This document shows positions 31,534-37,548 of a DNA stretch of 37,548 nucleotides, piece by piece. The translations under genes and the position numbers were made by a program. How positions within the stretch are numbered: the stretch's first letter is position 1; each line of letters starts with the position of its first letter. The DNA is taken from assembly GCA_017353825.1 (NCBI GenBank), contig JAFMSC010000001.1:1-37548 (forward strand). The letters are read 5' to 3'. The notes beneath the pieces were generated by a model, which had not been told where the DNA came from, did not search any database, and was given only the letters and a program-made list of their open reading frames with translations. The stretch is from Hyphomicrobiaceae bacterium. GTDB lineage: Bacteria > Pseudomonadota > Alphaproteobacteria > Rhizobiales > Hyphomicrobiaceae.

Positions 31534-32300
31534 TGGGCGCGATCTCGGTGCGCAACGTGTGGGTGGAATACGGCGACCAGATCGTGCTGGAGCGCATCAA
31601 CTTGGAGATCGCTTCCGGCGCGTTCGTGTCGATCGTCGGCCCTTCGGGATGCGGCAAGAGCACGCTCCTGCGCCTCCTCTTGGGGCAGGAAAAGCCCACG
31701 CGCGGCACCATCCTGATCGACGGCAGGCCGCTGCCGGACGAGCCTGGGCCCGATCGCGGTATCGTGTACCAGCGCTATTCGGTGTTTCCGCACCTCACCG
31801 TTCTCGGCAACGTACTCATCGCCTACGAGTTCGCCGGCAGTCGATTGTTGGGCCGGCTCATGGGCCGCGCGCGCCGCGCAGCCATCGACGAGGCCCTTGC
31901 GCTCATCAAGGCTGTCGGATTGGCGCTCCATGCCAAGAAATATCCAAGCACCCTGTCGGGCGGCATGCAGCAACGGCTGGCAATTGCCCAGGCGCTCGCG
32001 CGCAAGCCGCGGGTCCTGCTGCTCGACGAGCCGTTCGGCGCGCTCGATCCGGGCATTCGCGCGCATATGCACGAGCTTATTCGCCCGCTGTGGCGCGAGC
32101 ATGGTATGACCGTCCTCATGGTCACCCACGACATCAAGGAGGGCTTCGCGCTCGGCACAAGGCTCATCGTGCTCGACAAATGGCGCGACGACCCGCAGGC
32201 CGCCGAGCGGTTCGGTGCCGTCATTACATACGATCTCGACCTCACCCGCGACAACGCCGGGCCGGTGCGCTTCTGCAATGAGCCGACCGTCGCAAGCTAA
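31533..32300 (+). CDS. ABC transporter ATP-binding protein (guanidine uptake)
   Basis: A protein of 255 residues from ATG 31533. Walker A G-P-S-G-C-G-K-S-T, Q-loop Y-Q-R-Y-S, signature L-S-G-G-M-Q-Q-R, Walker B V-L-L-L-D-E-P-F-G-A-L-D and H-loop V-T-H-D are all intact. It is of the NrtD/SsuB/TauB type that powers the preceding permease. A C-terminal segment of about 40 residues (W-R-D-D-P-Q-A-A-E-R-F-G-A-V-I-T-Y-D) extends past the usual end of the domain, a feature I recall from ATPases of the urea-carboxylase-associated transporters. The next open frame begins 34 bp later. Confidence 0.92.
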   Translation: MGAISVRNVWVEYGDQIVLERINLEIASGAFVSIVGPSGCGKSTLLRLLLGQEKPTRGTILIDGRPLPDEPGPDRGIVYQRYSVFPHLTVLGNVLIAYEFAGSRLLGRLMGRARRAAIDEALALIKAVGLALHAKKYPSTLSGGMQQRLAIAQALARKPRVLLLDEPFGALDPGIRAHMHELIRPLWREHGMTVLMVTHDIKEGFALGTRLIVLDKWRDDPQAAERFGAVITYDLDLTRDNAGPVRFCNEPTVAS

Positions 32301-32334
32301 GGGTCGCCGACAGCGGGGACAGATCATTTCGCGC

Positions 32335-32922
32335 ATGGAACCTGTCGAGACTCATAATAGCCGGCTGTTCATTCGTCAGGTTCGCTCCCGTGACGTGGAG
32401 GACGCGCTCGTCTACCGGGACGGCGCAGAGTTCAGCCGCTATCTTCAGCACATCCCTCGCCCTTTCACGCGGCGGCACGCCGAGGCGTCGGGGGCGCGAA
32501 ACAGGGTGGAGCCCTGGGATCGGTCCGCGACCTTTAGGGAGGCGTTGACGGGAACCGTGATAGGCACAGTCAACCTCGATGTTGACCAAACCCACGGTAT
32601 GGCCATGCTGGGCTCCGCCATCGGCCACGCGCAGGGGGGAAAGCGAAGCGGCTGGGAAGCTGCCCCGGCGGCGGTTGGGTGGGGTCTCGGCGCGTTCGAT
32701 CTCGCCAACCTCTGGGGCACGACGGATGTGCGCAATGGGCGTGGGCGGCAGGCCGCTAGGCGATCGCAGCGGCTGATCGAGAAGCTCGCAAGTAGGCGCG
32801 CGGCGACGTTCCTGCCACGGCTGGCTCGCGATGGGCGACCGGATAAGCTCGATCATGGCTCTCCGCGCCCAAGTGCCTCTCAATACCTCAATGCTTGGGT
32901 AGCCCAAGGAGCAGCCGCATGA
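32335..32922 (+). CDS. Divergent GNAT-family N-acetyltransferase-like protein
   Basis: A protein of 195 residues from ATG 32335. The N-terminal part resembles RimJ/RimL-type GNATs: S-R-L-F-I-R-Q-V-R-S-R-D-V-E-D-A, Y-R-D-G-A-E-F-S-R-Y-L, then G-T-V-I-G-T-V-N-L-D-V-D and M-L-G-S-A-I-G-H-A. The acetyl-CoA loop, normally W-G-x-G-x-A-T-E-A, reads G-G-K-R-S-G-W-E-A-A, and the following T-T-D-V-R-N block is followed by an inserted Arg-rich stretch before R-L-I-E-K-L. The lower half may contain compensating indels, so activity is doubtful. The stop overlaps the gdmH start (ATGA), so the frame, active or not, delivers ribosomes to gdmH. Confidence 0.55.
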   Translation: MEPVETHNSRLFIRQVRSRDVEDALVYRDGAEFSRYLQHIPRPFTRRHAEASGARNRVEPWDRSATFREALTGTVIGTVNLDVDQTHGMAMLGSAIGHAQGGKRSGWEAAPAAVGWGLGAFDLANLWGTTDVRNGRGRQAARRSQRLIEKLASRRAATFLPRLARDGRPDKLDHGSPRPSASQYLNAWVAQGAAA

Positions 32923-34127
32923 TCTTTGACCGATCAATCTGCCGTTCCCGTAAGGCCGGGCTCAGGCCGCCGCGCGATCAGGCTCCTTGCCACCACCCGG
33001 ACTTCGACAAGCTCAACAGCCAGGGCTGGAAGGCGCTGGAGGCGGAGGCGGGTCTCTCCGAGGACGGTTGGCGCCGCGAGCAGAAGTGGGCGCTCGACAT
33101 GGGGCTGCCGGGTGCGGAGAGCCTCACCGACAGGTCCATCCCAACCTTCGCCCGCGGGGAGCTTCCCCACTTCGCGGGCATCAACACCTTCCTAAAGGCG
33201 CCCTACGTGGAGAACATCCGCGATGTCGGCAAGTACGACGCCGCCGTGATCGGCATCCCCTTCGATGCAGGCACCACCTACCGCCCTGGCACCCGCTTCG
33301 GCCCCCAGGGCATCCGCCGCATCTCGGCGCTCTATACGCCCTACAACTATGAGCTGGGCGTGGACCTCAGGGAGCAGATGACCTTGTGCGATGCCGGCGA
33401 CGTGTTCACCATCCCCGCCAACCTGGAGAAGAGCTTCGACCAGATCACACGCGGGGTGGCGCACGTGTTTTCCTCCGGCGCGCTGCCGTTGATGCTGGGC
33501 GGTGACCACTCGATCGGTTTCCCCTGCGTGCGCGGCATCGCCCAGTGCACATCAAAGAGGATCGGCATTGTGCATTTCGATCGCCACATCGACATCCAGG
33601 AAAAGGACCTGGACGAGCGCATGCACACCACGCCGTGGTACTGGGCCACCAACCTGCCCAACGTGCCCGCCGCCAACCTGGTCCAGCTCGGCATCGGCGG
33701 CTGGCAGGTGCCACGCTACGGCGTGGCAGAGGCGAGGAAGCGCGGCACCAACGTGCTCACCATCGCCGATATCGAGAAGATGGGCCTCGACAAGGCCGCC
33801 GAGATCGCCCTGGAGCTGGCGTGGAAGGACGCCGACGCGGTCTACATCTCCTTCGACGTGGATTCGGTGGACTGCGGCTTCGTGCCAGGGACCGGCTGGC
33901 CCGAGCCTGGCGGCTTTCTGCCGCGCGAGGCACTGAAGCTCTTGGGGCTGGTGGCCGCCGAGGGCATTTGCGGCCTGGAGGTCGTGGAGGTGTCGCCACC
34001 TTACGATACATCCGACATCACCGCTCTGCTTGGTGTGCGCGTGGGCGTTGAGGCGCTGGGCTCGCTGGTCGCCCACGGCAGGCTCGGCAGTCAAAAGGCG
34101 CTCATCGACAATCCGGTCGCGTATTGA
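32919..34127 (+). CDS. gdmH: Guanidine hydrolase (nickel-dependent ureohydrolase-family enzyme)
   Basis: A protein of 402 residues from ATG 32919, with AAGGAG 8 bases upstream. The arginase/agmatinase fold is complete with six metal ligands: H197 (G-G-D-H-S), D221, H223 and D225 (H-F-D-R-H-I-D), D313 and D315 (S-F-D-V-D). Unlike agmatinases (D-A-H-x-D; F-A-P-G-T-G-T-P-E), it has D-R-H-I-D, the block L-D-E-R-M-H-T-T-P-W, L-G-I-G-G-W-Q-V-P-R and F-V-P-G-T-G-W-P-E-P-G-G-F-L, and an N-terminal extension of about 90 residues. This is the pattern I know from GdmH (Synechocystis Sll1077), which splits guanidine into ammonia and urea with nickel. The upstream guanidine riboswitch and transporter agree. 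An agmatinase annotation would be misleading. Confidence 0.85.
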   Translation: MIFDRSICRSRKAGLRPPRDQAPCHHPDFDKLNSQGWKALEAEAGLSEDGWRREQKWALDMGLPGAESLTDRSIPTFARGELPHFAGINTFLKAPYVENIRDVGKYDAAVIGIPFDAGTTYRPGTRFGPQGIRRISALYTPYNYELGVDLREQMTLCDAGDVFTIPANLEKSFDQITRGVAHVFSSGALPLMLGGDHSIGFPCVRGIAQCTSKRIGIVHFDRHIDIQEKDLDERMHTTPWYWATNLPNVPAANLVQLGIGGWQVPRYGVAEARKRGTNVLTIADIEKMGLDKAAEIALELAWKDADAVYISFDVDSVDCGFVPGTGWPEPGGFLPREALKLLGLVAAEGICGLEVVEVSPPYDTSDITALLGVRVGVEALGSLVAHGRLGSQKALIDNPVAY

Positions 34128-34135
34128 GGCCCGCC

Positions 34136-34663
34136 ATGCATCGCGATCATGACCACGCCCATGACCACGCCCACCGCCGGAGCGACAGTGATGGCCACCA
34201 CGACCTCGCCCAGGATGACGGCCACCACCACGACCATCGCCACGTAGGGCCCGGCCACAACCACAGGCCTACGCTCAGCAGCGTGGCGCAGTGGCAGGTG
34301 CCGCACCTTCACCCGAACGAGGCCCGACCCAGCACCCAGGGCGAGGCCGACCTCGACCAGGTGGAGGCCGCCTTCATCGAGGGCTTCCTCGCCGCCAGCG
34401 ACCCCACCAGCTTCCTCCGCCTCGCGGGCATCCCCTTCAGCATGACGGCGGGCGACGGCGCGTCGCTGTGGCTCCTGCGCGTGGAGACCGAGGTTGTGGC
34501 CGACATCGGCGCCCTCACGCCGCACCTCGGCGGCGGCTCGTTCCGCTACGACCCGCTGCCAGCCAACCTCGTCTCGCGCCGTCGCCGCCTGCGTTTTGTC
34601 TATTTCGATGGGACCGGGCTGAGGGCCTTGACCTTTGTCGACGTGCGACAGGGAGCCCGATGA
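34136..34663 (+). CDS. His-rich putative nickel chaperone of the guanidine operon
   Basis: A protein of 175 residues from ATG 34136, 8 bp after the gdmH stop, with GAGG 6 bases upstream. The first 60 residues hold 17 histidines in D-H-D-H-A-H, G-H-H, G-H-H-H-D-H-R-H and G-H-N-H clusters mixed with Asp, as in nickel- or zinc-storing regions of HypB, SlyD and UreE. From about residue 75 a compact domain follows: V-E-A-A-F-I-E-G-F-L-A-A-S-D-P-T, L-R-L-A-G-I-P-F, L-W-L-L-R-V-E-T-E, V-Y-F-D-G-T-G-L-R-A-L-T-F-V. I do not recognise this domain. There is no signal peptide, so it should be cytoplasmic. Supplying nickel to GdmH, as HypA/HypB do in Synechocystis, is my inference from position and composition. 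Confidence 0.65.
   Translation: MHRDHDHAHDHAHRRSDSDGHHDLAQDDGHHHDHRHVGPGHNHRPTLSSVAQWQVPHLHPNEARPSTQGEADLDQVEAAFIEGFLAASDPTSFLRLAGIPFSMTAGDGASLWLLRVETEVVADIGALTPHLGGGSFRYDPLPANLVSRRRRLRFVYFDGTGLRALTFVDVRQGAR
34148..34171. repeat. In-frame tandem repeat, 12 bp x 2, in the His-rich protein
   Basis: CATGACCACGCC occurs at 34148-34159 and 34160-34171 and encodes H-D-H-A twice. A third partial copy follows (CAC). Confidence 0.9.
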
Positions 34664-34718
34664 CGAAGGGCGGCAGGGTGTCGCTGCCGAACGAGGTCGA
34701 CGCCCCTCGCAGTCGCCC

Positions 34719-35219
34719 CTACGCGGCGGCTCCGGCCGCCGGGTGGAACCGGCGCACCGCGAGGAAGCCGAGCGCCAGGAACAGCACCAGCACGGCAATC
34801 TGCGTGACCGCGAATGGCGGCTCGGATTGGGTGGGCGCCAGCGGCTGCAGGATGGCGAGCTTCTGGAATGCCTGCACCACGCCCACGAATACGTTGAGAT
34901 AGAGGGCCGCGACCGCGGTGGCGACGTAGACCCAGCGCCACGCTCCGGAGAGCCGGAAGGCATAAAGCGCGAGCAGCGCCACCGCGAGCAAGACGAGCGA
35001 GATGGTGCCGACCACGTGTGATGGCAGCAGCCCGCTAAAGGGGAACATGAACCCCGTCACACTGGTGAGGAGGGTCGTGGCCAGAAACAGCGCCGTCCAG
35101 CCACCGAGCCTTTGCGAGGCCAGCATGCCGTAGAAAACCACGAGCCCGGAGAGGATCCCCACGAGGCTGATGACGACGTGCAGCGTCGTGAACGCCGAAG
35201 CCGACAACCCCAGGGTCAT
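34719..35219 (-). CDS. Small integral membrane protein of unknown function
   Basis: A protein of 166 residues from ATG 35217-35219, with GGAGGG 6 bases upstream (a GTG two codons earlier is less likely). Five hydrophobic segments: L-H-V-V-I-S-L-V-G-I-L-S-G-L-V-V, W-T-A-L-F-L-A-T-T-L-L-T-S-V-T-G, V-V-G-T-I-S-L-V-L-L-A-V-A-L-L-A, W-V-Y-V-A-T-A-V-A-A-L-Y-L-N-V-F and A-V-L-V-L-F-L-A-L-G-F-L-A-V-R-R. F-P-F-S-G-L-L-P-S-H after helix 2 and V-Q-A-F-Q-K after helix 4 are the polar loops. No family or active site is recognised. It is convergent with the His-rich gene (55 bp between stops) and probably not part of the guanidine operon. Confidence 0.75.
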   Translation of the reverse strand: MTLGLSASAFTTLHVVISLVGILSGLVVFYGMLASQRLGGWTALFLATTLLTSVTGFMFPFSGLLPSHVVGTISLVLLAVALLALYAFRLSGAWRWVYVATAVAALYLNVFVGVVQAFQKLAILQPLAPTQSEPPFAVTQIAVLVLFLALGFLAVRRFHPAAGAAA

Positions 35220-35439
35220 GGGCACCCTCCGCTAGAGCCCGCAACATAGGCGATTTTCGGGTCAACTTCCACCGGCACCTGGTGGCACCGAGGGGTGGGC
35301 CCGGCGCAATGGGCGATGCGGGGGCCGCCCGGCATAACCTATTGGGGGCTGCCTCTGTTCCCTTGGCGCGGTGGCGAGATATGCTTCGCCCGAAGCCCGC
35401 GCGCGCCTCGTGTGGCAGCTCCCGGAGGGACCCCGAGCA

Positions 35440-36522
35440 ATGAACGAAGACCTGCAATACGCCGTCCTGCACGAGTTCGTCGAACCCGCCCGCCGCAACC
35501 TGCCGCGCGGCAGCTGGGACTACTTGATGGGCGGCGCCGAGACCGAGACCACCCAGGAGCGCAACCGCGCCGCACTCGATTCGCTCGCCTTCCGCCCGCG
35601 CGTCCTGCGCGACGTTGAGAGGGTGGACACGGGCGGCAAGGTGCTCGGTCGGCAGCTGCGCCTGCCGGTGATCCTGGCGCCCATCGGCTCGCTGCAGGAT
35701 GTGGTCGCCGAGGGAGCGGCGGCTCCCACGCGCGCTGCCGCCAAATTTGGCGTGCTGCACATGCTGAGCTCGGCTTCGGCTCCGGGCCTGGAGGCGGTGG
35801 CGGCCGCCGCGCCCGACTATCCCAGGATCTTCCAGCTCTACATCCGCGGCGACCATGACTGGGTGGAGGGCTATATCTCTCGTGCCATCGCCAATGGCTA
35901 CATCGCCCTTGCCCTGACGGTTGATCTCGACCACTACGGCCGACGCGAGCGCGACCTCGCCAAGCGCTTCGAGACCAGCTCGCGGCGGAACCGGCCCGCC
36001 GACCAGTTCCAGGCGCGCTTCTCCTGGGCCGACGTGGCCCGGCTCAAGGCCAAGTTCAAGATTCCCTTCATCCTGAAGGGCATTGCCACGGCCGAGGATG
36101 CCAGGATTGCGCTGGAGCACGGCATCGAGGGCATCTACGTGTCGAACCACGGCGGGCGCCAGCTCGACCACGGCAAAGGCGGGATTGCCGTACTGCCCGA
36201 GGTGGTGCAGGCCGTGGCCGGCCGGGCCGAGGTCTACGTGGACGGCGGCTTCATGCGTGGCTCCGACATCGTCAAGGCCATGGCGCTCGGCGCCACCGCC
36301 GTCGGCATCGGCCGCCTGCAGGGCCTCGCGCTTGCCGCCGGAGGCGAGGCCGCCCTGGTCCGCGCCCTCACACTGCTGCACGATGAGGTCACACGCACCC
36401 TGGGCCTCTTGGGCGTCACCGCTTTCACCGAGCTGAACGCCAGCTACATCGCCCCCGCGACCCCCATCGTGCGCCAGTCCTGGCTCGACAGCGCCTTCCC
36501 GCTCCTGAAGGAGGGCTATTAG
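35440..36522 (+). CDS. FMN-dependent alpha-hydroxy-acid oxidase/dehydrogenase
   Basis: A protein of 360 residues from ATG 35440, with GGAGGGA 9 bases upstream; the frame is open earlier but lacks a site. TIM-barrel blocks of the glycolate oxidase/LldD family: S-W-D-Y-L-M-G-G-A-E-T-E, P-V-I-L-A-P-I-G, H-M-L-S-S-A-S, F-Q-L-Y-I-R-G-D, L-T-V-D, F-I-L-K-G-I, the catalytic His237 in S-N-H-G-G-R-Q-L-D, and V-Y-V-D-G-G-F-M-R-G-S-D with G-A-T-A-V-G-I-G-R for the FMN phosphate. It oxidises an L-2-hydroxy acid to the 2-keto acid. Substrate (glycolate, lactate, mandelate or longer) cannot be fixed by reading. It stands alone. Confidence 0.9.
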   Translation: MNEDLQYAVLHEFVEPARRNLPRGSWDYLMGGAETETTQERNRAALDSLAFRPRVLRDVERVDTGGKVLGRQLRLPVILAPIGSLQDVVAEGAAAPTRAAAKFGVLHMLSSASAPGLEAVAAAAPDYPRIFQLYIRGDHDWVEGYISRAIANGYIALALTVDLDHYGRRERDLAKRFETSSRRNRPADQFQARFSWADVARLKAKFKIPFILKGIATAEDARIALEHGIEGIYVSNHGGRQLDHGKGGIAVLPEVVQAVAGRAEVYVDGGFMRGSDIVKAMALGATAVGIGRLQGLALAAGGEAALVRALTLLHDEVTRTLGLLGVTAFTELNASYIAPATPIVRQSWLDSAFPLLKEGY

Positions 36523-36594
36523 CGTCTGACTCGTGGCCGTGCGGGTCTAGGCCCACGGCTGCCAGCCATGATCCAAATCGGGAAAAGAACATCC

Positions 36595-36954
36595 ATGCCA
36601 GACCCTGCCGCGCCGGCGCCGCGTATCGCCTTTGATGACTTCCTCAAGATCGACATCCGCGTCGGCACCATCGTCGCGGCTGAGCCGCTGGTCGGCGTGC
36701 GCAAGCCGGCGATCGCTCTCAAGATCGACTTCGGGCCCGAGATCGGCATGAAGAGGAGCTCCGCGCAGATCACCAGCCACTACAGGCCCGCCGGGCTGAT
36801 TGGGCGCCAGGTGGCCGCGGTGGTCAACTTCCCGCCACGCCAAATCGGCAAGTTCATGTCGGAAGTCCTCACGGTGGGCTTCCCGGATGCAACCGGCGAG
36901 GTCGTATTGATCCACCCGGAACAGCCGGTGCCCAACGGCGGCAGGCTCTTCTGA
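36595..36954 (+). CDS. csaA: CsaA-like tRNA-binding-domain protein
   Basis: A protein of 119 residues from ATG 36595; an in-frame ATG at 36568 would add nine residues, and neither has a strong ribosome binding site. It is almost entirely one OB-fold tRNA-binding domain: F-D-D-F-L-K-I-D-I-R-V-G-T-I-V-A-A-E-P, R-K-P-A-I-A-L-K-I-D-F-G, S-S-A-Q-I-T, G-R-Q-V-A-A-V-V-N-F-P-P-R, and the terminal P-N-G-G-R-L-F. CsaA proteins form dimers, bind tRNA and were described as export chaperones in Bacillus. Length and motif order are typical. There is no operon partner. Confidence 0.92.
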   Translation: MPDPAAPAPRIAFDDFLKIDIRVGTIVAAEPLVGVRKPAIALKIDFGPEIGMKRSSAQITSHYRPAGLIGRQVAAVVNFPPRQIGKFMSEVLTVGFPDATGEVVLIHPEQPVPNGGRLF

Positions 36955-36988
36955 GGTCGAGCGGCGCCTCCGGTAGCCCTGCTGCAGA

Positions 36989-37022
36989 GAGCCACGACTA
37001 CGAGCGAGCCACGACTATGAGC
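36989..37022. repeat. Tandem repeat, 17 bp x 2, creating a start codon
   Basis: GAGCCACGACTACGAGC (36989-37005) is followed by GAGCCACGACTATGAGC (37006-37022). The single C-to-T difference in the second copy creates the ATG at 37017 from which the GFA-like frame begins. Confidence 0.9.
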
Positions 37023-37422
37023 GTCAAGACCTGCTATGGCTGCCGCCACGGAAAGGTCCGCTACCAGGCGGACATCGATCTCAAGCGCCGGTACCGTCAA
37101 GTGCAACGGCTCGATCTGCACCAAAACCCGCGAATGGGGCGTCATCGTCAAGCCCGACGCGTTGCGATGGCTGGCGGGTGAGAACGCCCTGTCGGACGAC
37201 CAGTTCACCACCAACAGCATGCACCATCGGTTCTGCCGCAAGTGCGGTGTACACGCTTCGGCCGCGGCCCTCTCGATAGCCTCGGCGGCGAGGTTTGCAC
37301 GGGTCAATGTGGCCTGCCTCGACAACCTGCATGTCGCGGAACTGGCCGCCGCTCCAGTGCGCTACGCCGATGGGCGCAACAACAACTGGCGGTCGCCTCC
37401 TGCCGAGGTCCGACGCCTTTGA
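37017..37422 (+). pseudogene. GFA-family (glutathione-dependent formaldehyde-activating-like) gene with frameshifts
   Basis: The first frame reads V-K-T-C-Y-G-C-R-H-G-K-V-R-Y-Q-A-D-I-D-L from ATG 37017. The match then jumps to the next frame at about 37085 (A-G-T-V-K-C-N-G-S-I-C-T-K-T-R-E-W-G) and continues to F-C-R-K-C-G-V-H. It jumps again at about 37256 (F-G-R-G-P-L-D-S-L-G-G-E-V) and returns at about 37296 (V-N-V-A-C-L-D-N-L, ending P-V-R-Y-A-D-G-R). This order is that of GFA/Mss4-like zinc proteins with Cys-x-Cys and C-x-x-C sites. An extra A at 37085, one lost base near 37256 and one gained near 37296 would explain it. It may be a true pseudogene or assembly error. Confidence 0.75.
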
Positions 37423-37455
37423 GCGGTGACAGGCGGACGCGGGGTTTGGCCGGTT

Positions 37456-37522
37456 AGGGCGAAGCCCGCAATCAGCCGGTGCACCGCGAAAGGAACGGCG
37501 GATGGCGCTGTGTTAATCCGCC
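37456..37522. repeat. Dispersed palindromic repeat, copy 2
   Basis: GGGCGAAGCCCG (37457-37468) is identical to 13051-13062. Nearby GGCGGAT (37497-37503) and TAATCCGCC (37514-37522) form the same type of inverted pair as at 13063-13095. It lies downstream of the GFA pseudogene; the rest of the window (to 37548) shows no gene. Confidence 0.55.
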
Positions 37523-37548
37523 CCCACCCCTTGGCCCTAAGCAGCGTT

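Noticed and set aside
29437..32300. Nitrate, sulfonate or urea ABC importer
   Set aside because: The general family is shared, but the binding-protein blocks and the guanidine-I riboswitch make guanidine the better substrate call; urea cannot be fully excluded.
32919..34127. Agmatinase (speB)
   Set aside because: The metal ligands fit the superfamily, but the D-R-H-I-D and G-T-G-W-P-E-P-G-G blocks, the long N-terminus and the guanidine riboswitch operon point to GdmH.

Overview
The window is a GC-rich chromosomal segment that looks alphaproteobacterial, most likely Hyphomicrobiales (Rhizobiales)-like. The lineage hints are the miaA-ilvB-ilvN order, an IlvB with the RQEGGAVHAAEG active-site block that I associate with that group, a DUF1127 protein, a DUF992-like secreted protein, a PhnA-like four-helix membrane protein and a GcvA-type LysR regulator. 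This rests on reading motifs, not on a search. I see no rRNA, tRNA, CRISPR array or intact insertion sequence.

Layout. Bases 1-13443 hold mostly envelope and exported proteins: a deacetylase end, a PhnA-like membrane protein, a DUF992-like protein, a luciferase-like oxidoreductase, an unusual HAD phosphatase/P-loop ATPase fusion, an exported alpha/beta hydrolase, an APC permease followed by a conserved exported protein, an exported SAM-methyltransferase-like protein, another exported unknown, a MipA/OmpV porin-like barrel and a DUF1127 protein. Bases 13811-20086 hold a LysR regulator overlapping an enoyl-CoA hydratase-like gene, an L,D-transpeptidase, an SDR and two uncharacterised envelope proteins. 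Bases 21135-24101 hold a RecQ-type helicase and three small genes. Bases 24900-28477 hold ilvN, ilvB and miaA on the minus strand.

The most coherent system is at 29240-34663. A guanidine-I (ykkC) riboswitch precedes a substrate-binding protein of the urea-carboxylase-associated type, its permease and its ATPase. These are followed by a divergent GNAT, a ureohydrolase with the signature of the nickel-dependent guanidine hydrolase GdmH, and a His-rich small protein that could load the metal. Read together, this is a guanidine-sensing, guanidine-importing and guanidine-hydrolysing operon that would release ammonia and urea. The riboswitch, transporter and hydrolase classes are known. The His-rich partner in place of HypA/HypB and the embedded GNAT are the parts I do not recognise.

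The second striking property is a high density of short tandem repeats. At least seventeen separate loci have mostly unrelated units of 8-27 bp. They lie mainly between genes, but also inside two signal peptides, a glycine-rich protein, the His-rich protein and directly in front of ilvN. Several units contain a GGGCCC or GGCCCC core. The window ends (34719-37548) with a small membrane protein, an FMN-dependent alpha-hydroxy-acid oxidase, a CsaA-like tRNA-binding protein and a frameshifted GFA-family gene.
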